Shown: one piece after another, positions 1-6,424 of the stretch
Layout of the letters: each line of letters begins with the position of its first letter
Position numbering within the stretch: the stretch's first letter is position 1
From: an uncultured Porphyromonas sp.
GTDB taxonomy: Bacteria; Bacteroidota; Bacteroidia; Bacteroidales; Porphyromonadaceae
DNA length: 9,457 nt
Direction: 5' to 3'
Assembly: GCA_946997275.1 (NCBI GenBank)
Contig: CAMPUN010000026.1
Span: 1 to 9,457 of the forward strand
Position numbers and translations under genes: made by a program
Notes under the pieces: model-generated
What the model was told of the DNA's origin: nothing
Database searches by the model: none
The model's input: only the letters and a program-made list of their open reading frames with translations

Positions 1-49
1 AGAGGAGATGGTACCAAATGACCACGTACAGGACTTCCTCAAGAAGTAA
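1..49 (+). pseudogene. Mirror copy of the 3' end of the DUF4295 gene
   Basis: The left palindrome arm carries, on the plus strand, the last 15 complete codons and the TAA stop (47-49) of the DUF4295 gene whose full copy is at 258-410 on the minus strand. It reads EEMVPNDHVQDFLKK and has no start within the window. It exists only because of the inverted repeat. If the palindrome is an artefact, this copy is not real; if it is genuine, a second DUF4295 gene may continue to the left. Confidence 0.8.
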
Positions 50-306
50 TCTGAACAAGCTTATATAGAGACGCTACCATAGAGGCGGGGGGCTACAGAA
101 GCGCACCCGCTCTGCTCGGTGAGCGTACACCATACGGAGAGCATCGATACGACGTCGTATCGATGCTCTCCGTATGGTGTACGCTCACCGAGCAGAGCGG
201 GTGCGCTTCTGTAGCCCCCCGCCTCTATGGTAGCGTCTCTATATAAGCTTGTTCAGATTACTTCTTGAGGAAGTCCTGTACGTGGTCATTTGGTACCATC
301 TCCTCT
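1..306. repeat. Perfect 306-bp palindrome (two 153-bp arms, no spacer)
   Basis: Bases 1-153 are the exact reverse complement of bases 154-306; I compared the arms base by base and found no mismatch. The axis lies inside GACGTC at 151-156. The repeat runs to the first base of the window, so its true length may be greater. The right arm contains the last 16 codons of the DUF4295 gene plus 104 bp of downstream DNA; the left arm mirrors this. A perfect spacerless palindrome of this size is normally unstable in bacteria because of hairpin cleavage by SbcCD-type nucleases. A fold-back artefact at a contig end is therefore the most likely reading. A hairpin telomere or genuine inverted duplication cannot be excluded from sequence alone. 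Confidence 0.97.
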
Positions 307-410
307 TGGAAGGTATAAGCACCAGTCTTAGGCGACTTGACCATCTTGATAACCTTCGAGTATGAGCGACCATCGCCCGTTCTAAAGGTTGCGACCGATT
401 TTTTAGCCAT
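258..410 (-). CDS. DUF4295 family small basic protein
   Basis: A 50-residue protein starting MAKKSVATFRTGDGRSYSKV and ending DHVQDFLKK. It matches the DUF4295 family, a short, lysine-rich protein found in Bacteroidota directly after the L28 and L33 genes. Its function is not established; the basic composition and constant position beside ribosomal protein genes suggest a ribosome-associated role, which is inference. The ATG at 408-410 lies 40 bp after the L33 stop, so it is very probably cotranscribed with rpmB and rpmG. No Shine-Dalgarno site is visible, as usual in this phylum. The last 16 codons lie inside the palindrome, but the reading frame is intact and of family length. Confidence 0.93.
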   Translation of the reverse strand: MAKKSVATFRTGDGRSYSKVIKMVKSPKTGAYTFQEEMVPNDHVQDFLKK

Positions 411-450
411 TGTACTTAGTTCTTATTTAGTTAGTGAAGGGGAGAGATGA

Positions 451-639
451 TTATTTAATCTCACGATGTAGCGTGTAGCGCTTGAGGATAGGATTGTACT
501 TCTTAAGCTCTAGACGCTGTGTCGTATTCTTTCTATTCTTTGTGGTGACGTAGCGAGAGGTGCCTGGCATGCCACTCTCTTTGTGCTCTGTGCACTCGAG
601 TATCACCTGTACTCGATCGCCTTTACCTTTCTTAGACAT
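451..639 (-). CDS. rpmG: 50S ribosomal protein L33
   Basis: A 62-residue basic protein of the large ribosomal subunit. The sequence has the L33 pattern: a start with [16 protein letters not shown], a central [21 protein letters not shown] segment split here as [11 protein letters not shown] then [12 protein letters not shown], and a basic tail ending LHREIK. It lacks the CxxC pairs of zinc-binding L33, so it is the zinc-independent form; the single Cys16 has no partner. Length fits Bacteroidota L33. It begins 31 bp after the rpmB stop and is followed 40 bp later by the DUF4295 gene, making a three-gene ribosomal operon with the promoter upstream of rpmB. Confidence 0.97.
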   Translation of the reverse strand: MSKKGKGDRVQVILECTEHKESGMPGTSRYVTTKNRKNTTQRLELKKYNPILKRYTLHREIK

Positions 640-670
640 AGTAAATCAGTGTAATTAGGGAGTGAGTGGT

Positions 671-919
671 TTATTTGCTCTTGATGCTTAGGTAGCCAGC
701 ATCGCTAGCGCGACGCAGAGCCTCGTTGAGCCCTACGCGGTTGATGAGCCGAAGCCCAGCTGCTGAAACCTTTAGAGAGATCCAACGATCCTCCTCTGGC
801 CAATAAAACTTCTTGCGGAAGAGGTTAACGTCAAAGGTGCGCTTCGTGCGACGCTTTGAGTGGGATACATTGTTTCCCACCATAGCCTTCTTACCGGTGA
901 TCTGACATATCTTAGACAT
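671..919 (-). CDS. rpmB: 50S ribosomal protein L28
   Basis: An 82-residue basic protein of the large subunit. The N-terminus [20 protein letters not shown] followed by [13 protein letters not shown] is the classic L28 signature, and the second half ([18 protein letters not shown], then LNEALRRA) matches the Bacteroidota form. It is the first gene of the rpmB-rpmG-DUF4295 operon: a Bacteroidota-type promoter lies about 95 bp upstream of its ATG and no other gene intervenes. The frame is complete, with no sign of truncation. Confidence 0.97.
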   Translation of the reverse strand: MSKICQITGKKAMVGNNVSHSKRRTKRTFDVNLFRKKFYWPEEDRWISLKVSAAGLRLINRVGLNEALRRASDAGYLSIKSK

Positions 920-1014
920 GACGGTGTGGTATTTCTTTTATACTTCTACGATGTTTCTGAGATGACACAGCCCATCCATTAGCATCATCATGGTGTGGGT
1001 CTGCAATCAGACTG

Positions 1015-1046
1015 CAAAGTAACGGAATTATTTTGACAAAAGCAAA
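1015..1046 (-). promoter_or_regulatory. Bacteroidota-type promoter for the rpmB operon
   Basis: On the minus strand, TTTG (1043-1046) is followed after 20 bp by TTACTTTG (1015-1022). This fits the Bacteroidota sigma-A consensus, TTTG near -33 and TAnnTTTG near -7, with one mismatch in the -7 element and normal spacing. Transcription would start near 1008-1011, giving a leader of roughly 90 nt before the rpmB ATG at 919. It lies between the hairpin ending the LRR operon and rpmB, exactly where a promoter is needed. Confidence 0.72.
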
Positions 1047-1118
1047 TCCTCCACGAGCTAACTTATGCGTTTCGTAGGAAGTAGCCTAGTGCAAAAGCTC
1101 AGTCGTAAAGGAGGAAGG

Positions 1119-1154
1119 GTAACTTTCGCTAAACCTCAGCCTAGCGAAAGTTAC
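1119..1154 (-). terminator. Strong hairpin downstream of the LRR operon, probable terminator
   Basis: GTAACTTTCGCTA (1119-1131) and TAGCGAAAGTTAC (1142-1154) are perfect complements around a 10-nt loop. The hairpin starts 9 bp after the stop codon of the 576-aa LRR gene and lies before the rpmB promoter, so termination of the LRR transcript is the natural role. It is not a textbook intrinsic terminator: the minus-strand sequence after the stem is CCTTCCTCCTTTACG, pyrimidine-rich but without a clean U tract. It could instead be an mRNA 3'-end stabiliser or a dispersed palindromic element. Confidence 0.6.
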
Positions 1155-1163
1155 AGGGTATGA

Positions 1164-2894
1164 TTAGTTAAGTAGCAACTCTGTTTGCGTTTCGCTTGTA
1201 ACACAATCCTCTATGAGTAGCACGTAGGAGCCTGGTGCAGGTAGGTAGATAATCATAGGATCATCCACAATCTGCTCACTCTGGTGTAGCATACCATCTG
1301 AACTGTATAGCGATACACGTAGAGGATGCCCACTGGCTGAGGGATACAGTGTCACTCGCTCCTTCTGCTGAGCGATGCGCAGTTGTAGAGGCTCTATATC
1401 TAATACTCCTCTCCACGAGCCATCGCCTAGGACAAAGGGCTTCCAGTTACGCTCCACAGCGATATCGGTAGTACTAGAGAGTGCCTCTGTGTCTTTTTTC
1501 GTTCCGTTGTAGAGATTGACTTTAGCACTAGGCTCATCTAGCTCGGGAAGGGCCTCATATATCTTGTCTAGCTGCTCCGCAGACATACCGTTACCTACCA
1601 CTCCGAGCATCTTCAATTGGGGCGTGTGCTGTAGGTCTAGCGTATGGATCTGATTACTCCCTAGGTTGAGTACTTTCAGCTTTGGACAGCTGGAGAGGTC
1701 AATCTTTGTAAGCTGGTTTTTACCAAGATCTAAAGATTGGAGTTCGTTTAGTCCTTTGAGAGAGATGTCAACGAGTGCATTCTCAGGCAGGGCTAGGGTT
1801 GTAATACTAGACTTTGCAGGGAAGGTGATTTGCGAAATCTGATTGCCCTTAAGCTTGACACTTTCTAGTTTCTCGCAAGAGGAGAGATCTACCGCAGTCA
1901 GTTGGTTGCCCTCAGCCCATAGGTTTTTTAGGACCTTTTGAGCTGATAGGTCCAGCTTGCTCAGAGAGCACTTTGAGAGCCCTAGGTCTGTAAGCTGACT
2001 GTTTTTAGAGAGCGTCACCGAGGTAAGCCCGGCATTACCCGTTAGCATGAGGTAGGTGAGCTTTGGCATCGAGGATAGGAAAGCAACGTCCTTCAACTGA
2101 GTATTCATCACCATGAGCTGATTCATCTCTGGGGCATTGACGGTGAGCGATGTCAGTGGGTTGTCGCTACAGTTCAACTCCTTGAGACCTGTATAAGAGG
2201 ATAGGTCCAGAGACGATATCTTGTTCTTGTGGCACCAAAACTCCTCAAGAGGCACATTGCCTTGGGGTAGCTTTAGCTCTGATATACTACACTCATTGAT
2301 TAGCAGATTGGTTAGATTCTGATTCTGCGTAAGGTCTAGACTAGTGATCCTGGCCATACGAGTACAGTCAAAATACTTCAGCTTCTTGCATGACGAGACG
2401 TTTAGGTTGGATAGATAATTCCCCGAACAGACAAGACGCTCTAACTCTGTACAGGCACTTACATCTAGCTCCTTGATCATGTTTCCAAAGACTTCTAGAT
2501 TACCTAAGGCTTTGCTTGCAGAGAGATCTAGTGCTCCAATATTATTGTATGCGGCTTGTAGCACCCATAGATTAGGGCACTTTGTGACATCAAGCTCTAT
2601 AAGCTTGCTAGCCATACAGTTGAGCTTAGCGATATCACCCGTTATGGTGATTGTTTGCTTCGTAGCAGGGCCTTTACATTCTGTCTCCACCTTACCTAGA
2701 GTATAGTCTTTTTTATTACCATCACCCCAGTCGATAGTCACAGTACTATTGTCACTATGCGTAGCAAGAGATAGGCTTATCTCTCCCTCAGCCTGGATAG
2801 ACTTCATCGTGATAGTCTGTCCGAAAAGGATAGGTGTGTAAGTCAGAAGCAGTGCTATGATAGCAATGCGGGATAGCTTGTAAATGTAGTGCAT
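1164..2894 (-). CDS. Secreted leucine-rich-repeat protein, InlJ-like cysteine repeats, putative T9SS cargo
   Basis: A 576-residue protein of unknown specific function, probably exported and surface-attached or released. Residues 1-26 form a signal peptide (hydrophobic IAIIALLLTY, likely cleavage before Gln26). Residues 28-85 hold a small beta-rich domain with a DWGDG motif (55-59), often seen at the front of Bacteroidota LRR proteins. Residues about 86-432 are 21-22-residue LRRs of the form LxxLDLSxCxxLxxLxCxxNxL; several carry Cys in the ladder position (for example VCSGN, NCSDN, WCHKN), as in internalin J. Residues about 437-490 form a non-repeat cap. Residues about 513-576 (VTLYPSA, then LPAPGSYVLLI) resemble a type A C-terminal sorting domain of type IX secretion, lacking the usual YPNP. 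The start is 7 bp after the preceding stop, implying cotranscription and coupled translation with the 657-aa gene. Ligand binding or adhesion is inference. Confidence 0.85.
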   Translation of the reverse strand: MHYIYKLSRIAIIALLLTYTPILFGQTITMKSIQAEGEISLSLATHSDNSTVTIDWGDGNKKDYTLGKVETECKGPATKQTITITGDIAKLNCMASKLIELDVTKCPNLWVLQAAYNNIGALDLSASKALGNLEVFGNMIKELDVSACTELERLVCSGNYLSNLNVSSCKKLKYFDCTRMARITSLDLTQNQNLTNLLINECSISELKLPQGNVPLEEFWCHKNKISSLDLSSYTGLKELNCSDNPLTSLTVNAPEMNQLMVMNTQLKDVAFLSSMPKLTYLMLTGNAGLTSVTLSKNSQLTDLGLSKCSLSKLDLSAQKVLKNLWAEGNQLTAVDLSSCEKLESVKLKGNQISQITFPAKSSITTLALPENALVDISLKGLNELQSLDLGKNQLTKIDLSSCPKLKVLNLGSNQIHTLDLQHTPQLKMLGVVGNGMSAEQLDKIYEALPELDEPSAKVNLYNGTKKDTEALSSTTDIAVERNWKPFVLGDGSWRGVLDIEPLQLRIAQQKERVTLYPSASGHPLRVSLYSSDGMLHQSEQIVDDPMIIYLPAPGSYVLLIEDCVTSETQTELLLN

Positions 2895-2901
2895 AGGTTA
2901 T

Positions 2902-4875
2902 TTACTTGTTGATGATATACTTCAGGTGTAGGGTCTCACCATGGGTATTGCGAAGAGAAACGATATAGCATCCTGCAGGAAGGGCTAAATCGGATGCAAG
3001 CGAGGAGCCCTCTAAAGTGCATAAATTAACGACTGTCCACTCTGGAGAGTCGGAGCATATCCTACCCTCAGAATCTAGTCTAAGCTGAGGTGCTGGTGAT
3101 AGGATGGGATCTACGCTCAGTATAGAAACATGATCCTTGTCTAGAGGTATGGAGTAACTCTCTAAGACAGAGCGAGCATAGACATGAGGATCCTCACTAC
3201 TGTGCACGATAGCTACGAGACGGTACTTATTGGGCTCATAGCCTTGAATCTCTAGTGGCTCCGTCTGATGCTTGAATGAGCGAGCGTCACTCACCTCTAG
3301 AGGGAATCCATCCACTGGAGATAGTAGCTGTACGAGCTTACCATAGGTCGCACCCTTAGCTATCTGCTCCATTTCGTCTGAGTAAGCCTCAGGGAGAGCC
3401 GTGTTTTCTATTAAGTAGTAAGTCAGCTTCAGTGGGTGTGAGAGATCGACGTTAGGGTTGATACGTCCAGCAGTGACGATCTGAAACTTTTGAGTCTTAG
3501 GGTCTAGCTCCACACGGGGAGTCTCCATACGACATAGTGCTGGGTAGTTGTAACTCCTAGAGAAGAGATACTGGTGTATATCCTCTACCTCGCCGATACG
3601 CAGAGCAGGCGTGTAGATGGAGAGGTCGGCTAGTTGCAGGTAGTTATTGAGTGTACCGTAAGGTGTCAATAGATCCCGATCGTAAGTGAAGAGAGGAAGT
3701 GAGTCTACTCGAAAAGTCTCTGCTTGAGTCTTCATGTCGGGGACCGATGGAACAAAGCCACCCTCCTTCATTTGACCTGTGATGGTAACTAGGCAGAAGC
3801 GCTCTCGAGAAAACTTGTTGCTTTTGCGCGTGTCATGAATGATCGTCGAAAGCGCATTGACTAGATTGGTATACTTGGCTTGTCCTTTTTCATCTGCAGG
3901 ATCATAGTATAGCTCTATGATATGCTCGTTAAAGCGGAAGTCATCGACTAATTCGTAGACTCTTATAGGCTTATGTGTCGTCTGCATATGATCCACTGCG
4001 ACTCCATTGACTTTACTAGGACGTAGATGAAGTAGGTGGGTGTAAGTATCTTCGGGAGCTTCGAGTATTATCGTCCCTTGACCATCAGGAGTCTCTTTGC
4101 CAGGCAAGAGCTGTACCTCATTGAGGCTGACTGTGCGTCTTGTCTCCTCATCATCGTACCAGTACTCCATTTCGATGGAGTTTACTATCTCACTCGAGTT
4201 GTTGGTAAAGTAAGCTTGATAGATCGCAGCTCGCAGATCTTTCTTTTCCTTTGAGAATGGGACGTAGTTAGGCCCATAGATGTCATCAAAAGAGACTTGA
4301 GCATATGGGTTCTTGGGAGCAATGGCAGTAATCGTCTTAAACTGCCAGGCCTTTACCTTGCTATCCTTATAGCTCTGCAGGAGTTCTGCTGGTACACACA
4401 GTGTTATCTCCTCCATTCGCTTACTCTCTACAAAGTAAGTACCACCCACCTTGGGCATTTGTGCCCCTGGGACAGTGATCGTTTGTAGTGAAGAGCATTT
4501 GTAGAGAGCCTTATTGGCAATCGATTGTAGCGTGCTGGGCAGCGTCAGAGACTTAAGGCTTTTGTACTGAGCTAGAGCTGCAGTTAACTCATTAGCGGGA
4601 TAGTCCTCATAGCTAATCTCATCTGAATACTCATCAATAGATGTGTCAGATAGATCTAGGCTCTCTAGGCTTCGGCAACTGGCTCTCAGAGCCATTAGGT
4701 CTAGGTGGTTGATATGCCCCTTGACAATTAGCTCTGTCGCATCACTATGCTGGGCGAAGAGCGATTCGCCTGTTCCTGGCTCAGTCACTTCTACTGTAGG
4801 TGTTTGAGCGATAGCTGATAGTGACATCAAGCACATCAACATAAGCCCAAAGATAGCGGGTAGTTTGTATTTCAT
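2902..4875 (-). CDS. Secreted multidomain protein with BspA-like LRR and CTD-like C-terminus
   Basis: A 657-residue protein I recognise only in part. Residues 1-23 form a signal peptide (LMLMCLMSLSAIA, cleavage before Gln24). Residues about 45-165 carry BspA/LRR_5-like repeats: LESLDLSDTSI, LKSLTLPSTLQSIANKALYK, LQTITVPG. Residues about 190-305 look like an immunoglobulin-like fold of the kind with 'FTNNSSEIVNSIEMEYWY' (difference from neighbours on symmetry is not visible). Residues about 310-430 have no clear family; weak resemblance to Omp28-type thioredoxin-like domains, but without a CxxC pair. Residues about 583-657 (SILSVDPILSP, LPAGCYIVSL, end HLKYIINK) resemble a type IX secretion sorting domain. 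It is the first gene of a two-gene LRR operon; a 307-bp gap lies upstream. The start has the usual A/T-rich, SD-less leader. A surface role in binding host or bacterial ligands is inference from BspA-type proteins. Confidence 0.78.
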   Translation of the reverse strand: MKYKLPAIFGLMLMCLMSLSAIAQTPTVEVTEPGTGESLFAQHSDATELIVKGHINHLDLMALRASCRSLESLDLSDTSIDEYSDEISYEDYPANELTAALAQYKSLKSLTLPSTLQSIANKALYKCSSLQTITVPGAQMPKVGGTYFVESKRMEEITLCVPAELLQSYKDSKVKAWQFKTITAIAPKNPYAQVSFDDIYGPNYVPFSKEKKDLRAAIYQAYFTNNSSEIVNSIEMEYWYDDEETRRTVSLNEVQLLPGKETPDGQGTIILEAPEDTYTHLLHLRPSKVNGVAVDHMQTTHKPIRVYELVDDFRFNEHIIELYYDPADEKGQAKYTNLVNALSTIIHDTRKSNKFSRERFCLVTITGQMKEGGFVPSVPDMKTQAETFRVDSLPLFTYDRDLLTPYGTLNNYLQLADLSIYTPALRIGEVEDIHQYLFSRSYNYPALCRMETPRVELDPKTQKFQIVTAGRINPNVDLSHPLKLTYYLIENTALPEAYSDEMEQIAKGATYGKLVQLLSPVDGFPLEVSDARSFKHQTEPLEIQGYEPNKYRLVAIVHSSEDPHVYARSVLESYSIPLDKDHVSILSVDPILSPAPQLRLDSEGRICSDSPEWTVVNLCTLEGSSLASDLALPAGCYIVSLRNTHGETLHLKYIINK

Positions 4876-5182
4876 AGATTGATATTTATTGGTGAGTACT
4901 TTTTTCGTTGGAAGTTGAACGCCCTTAGACAGCGCAAGTTAGTAAAAACTCCTCACGTAGACCAACTCCAAGTTTCACAGCAAGTGTCCCCACATATTTG
5001 GAGAGAGTCTGCAGTTTTGCTCTTCGCAAGGGGCTGTTGAGACGCTTGCAGATTACAGGCCGACGTTGAATGCCCCTGAGTTCAGTCTCTAGGGCTCCTC
5101 TTATTATCTTTGCACCGTCTACTTAATGAGGCAGCGACCTAGTAACGATGACCTTTTGACCCCAAAGTGCTCTACAAAGCGG
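4876..5182. other. 307-bp intergenic region between the nitroreductase and LRR operons
   Basis: No credible coding frame, RNA gene or riboswitch is visible. The end next to the LRR gene is A/T-rich (4878-4910) and serves as its leader. The LRR operon promoter should lie here, on the minus strand, but I find only a poor candidate: TTGG at about 4963-4966 and CTAACTTG at about 4936-4943, with 19-bp spacing and several mismatches. A much better -7 element, TATCTTTG at 5105-5112, points the wrong way, along the plus strand. No clear terminator follows the nitroreductase. Confidence 0.55.
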
Positions 5183-5731
5183 TCACCACTGGTTCCAGTG
5201 GATGACCTCGTCGGGACGCTTGCGCTTCTTCTCACGAGTCGGTTGCTCCGAATAGCCGAGGAGGATGTCTAGGACTACCTGACGGTTGGTGGGGATGCCG
5301 AGTTCCTTGCGCAGAGCAGTGTCATTGATCCAGCCTAGAATGCAGCTCCCGACTCCCTCCGCCTGTGCGGCCAGGACGATGTGCGCCACGAGGATGCCTA
5401 GATCTATGGGGCGGTAGTCCACACCCATCACGCGGCTCCCCATACGCGCTATCCAGCGTCCCCGCTCTGCCACGATGAGTAGGTGAGCGGGTGCTTCTAG
5501 TGCGAACTTATTCATATTAGTCACCCCCTTGATGACCGCCTGCCCCACACGCTGCACAGCCTCTGGCTCGGAGACCGCTACGATACTCCAGGGTTGCTGA
5601 TTGGTCGCTGAGGGTGCCAGCATAGCGTTGTGCAGGATACGCTCCAGCACGTCCTGCGGTACGGGACGGTCGGCAAATCTACGATCGCTCTGTCGCTCCC
5701 GATAGAGAGCATATAAGTCTTCTGCTTTCAT
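5183..5731 (-). CDS. Nitroreductase family FMN-dependent oxidoreductase
   Basis: A 182-residue cytoplasmic flavoprotein that should use NAD(P)H to reduce nitro compounds, quinones or similar acceptors; the true substrate cannot be read from the sequence. Family signatures are RQSDRRFADRPVP (residues 13-25, FMN phosphate contact), APSATNQQPW (39-48, FMN and dimer contact), LGILVAHIVLAAQAEGVGSC (111-130) with the following ILGW, and the basic tail EKKRKRPDEVIHWNQW. Length is normal for the compact forms. It starts 12 bp after the ribE stop and so is almost certainly translated from the same mRNA; riboflavin synthase upstream supplies the precursor of its cofactor. The last codons form a 7-bp stem (5186-5192 with 5195-5201) just before the stop. 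Confidence 0.92.
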   Translation of the reverse strand: MKAEDLYALYRERQSDRRFADRPVPQDVLERILHNAMLAPSATNQQPWSIVAVSEPEAVQRVGQAVIKGVTNMNKFALEAPAHLLIVAERGRWIARMGSRVMGVDYRPIDLGILVAHIVLAAQAEGVGSCILGWINDTALRKELGIPTNRQVVLDILLGYSEQPTREKKRKRPDEVIHWNQW

Positions 5732-5743
5732 AGCTACAGTGGT

Positions 5744-6346
5744 TTAGTCGAAGGAGCGAAGACGAGCAATGTATTTGCCCAAGATGTCAAACTCGAGGTT
5801 GACCACGCTCCCCTCCTTAAAGTACTTGAAGTTGGTATGCTCTAGGGTATAAGGGATGATTGCCACCTCGAATGAGTTTTCCTGCGAATTGCAAACGGTG
5901 AGGCTCACGCCGTTGACCGTCACGGAGCCTTTCTCGACCGTCATATAGCCCTGGCGCATCATCTCACGATCCACCTCATAGGCGAAGGTAAAATAGTGGC
6001 TTCCGTCCATCTCACGAATGGCCGTACAGCGAGCCGTCTGATCCACATGTCCCTGCACGATGTGACCGTCCAGACGACCTCCGAGCATCATGCTACGCTC
6101 CACATTGACATAGTCGCCCACCTGTAGGAGTCCCAGATTACTGCGATCCAGCGTCTCCTGGACGGCTGTCACCGTGTAGCCGCCCTCCTCGAGAGAGACG
6201 ACGGTGAGACAGACACCATTGTGTGCGATGCTCTGATCTATCTGTAGCTCTGCGGCAAAGCTACAAGCGAGTGTGATGTGCAGGTTGCTTCCTTCGCGGG
6301 TTAGGCGGCGCACCTGCGCCATGCCTTCTACTATTCCACTAAACAT
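5744..6346 (-). CDS. ribE: Riboflavin synthase, alpha chain
   Basis: A 200-residue enzyme that dismutates two molecules of 6,7-dimethyl-8-ribityllumazine to riboflavin and a pyrimidinedione, the last step of riboflavin synthesis. The start MFSGIVEG is diagnostic. Two homologous lumazine-binding barrels follow: residues 1-97 with HNGVCLTV (42-49), and 98-193 with VNGVSLTV (144-151). Both carry the conserved NGVxLTV turn. GGRLDGHIVQGHVD (89-102) links them, and IPYTLEHTNF (164-173) closes the second. Length matches the family. It appears to be transcribed from its own promoter 37 bp upstream and is followed after 12 bp by a nitroreductase. No FMN riboswitch is visible in the short leader, so direct flavin control by that route is unlikely. 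Confidence 0.96.
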   Translation of the reverse strand: MFSGIVEGMAQVRRLTREGSNLHITLACSFAAELQIDQSIAHNGVCLTVVSLEEGGYTVTAVQETLDRSNLGLLQVGDYVNVERSMMLGGRLDGHIVQGHVDQTARCTAIREMDGSHYFTFAYEVDREMMRQGYMTVEKGSVTVNGVSLTVCNSQENSFEVAIIPYTLEHTNFKYFKEGSVVNLEFDILGKYIARLRSFD

Positions 6347-6383
6347 ATGTATATTCGGTTTGCTCTATTGATTGGTTACTTCG

Positions 6384-6417
6384 CAAAGATACGAAATCAT
6401 TGCCTTCTTGTGAAGGC
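6384..6417 (-). promoter_or_regulatory. Probable ribE promoter overlapping a small hairpin
   Basis: TATCTTTG on the minus strand (6384-6391) is a perfect match to the Bacteroidota -7 consensus TAnnTTTG and sits 37 bp before the ribE ATG. The -33 region is weak (TTCA at 6411-6414, 19-bp spacing). It overlaps a perfect 6-bp hairpin with 4-nt loop, GCCTTC/GAAGGC (6402-6407 and 6412-6417), which starts 7 bp after the acyltransferase stop. The hairpin may be a weak end signal for the upstream operon; on the minus strand it has no following U tract. Confidence 0.55.
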
Positions 6418-6424
6418 TTTTCCT

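Noticed and set aside
50..140. A possible tRNA or structured RNA in the G/C-rich region beside the palindrome axis
   Set aside because: No cloverleaf, anticodon stem or T-loop sequence could be found; only a 5-bp CGCTC/GAGCG pairing is visible.
163..246. A 27-residue plus-strand open frame in the right palindrome arm (mirrored at 61-144 on the minus strand)
   Set aside because: Very short, no family resemblance, no promoter or start context, and present only in the suspicious palindrome.
5186..5201. A 7-bp stem with 2-nt loop, CCACTGG/CCAGTGG, at the end of the nitroreductase gene
   Set aside because: It lies within the codons for the His-Trp-Asn-Gln-Trp tail, which is typical of this family, has too tight a loop and no U tract, so I do not call it a terminator.
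6347..6424. An FMN riboswitch upstream of riboflavin synthase
   Set aside because: The leader after the predicted promoter is only about 30 nt, far too short for the RFN element, and none of its conserved segments is present.
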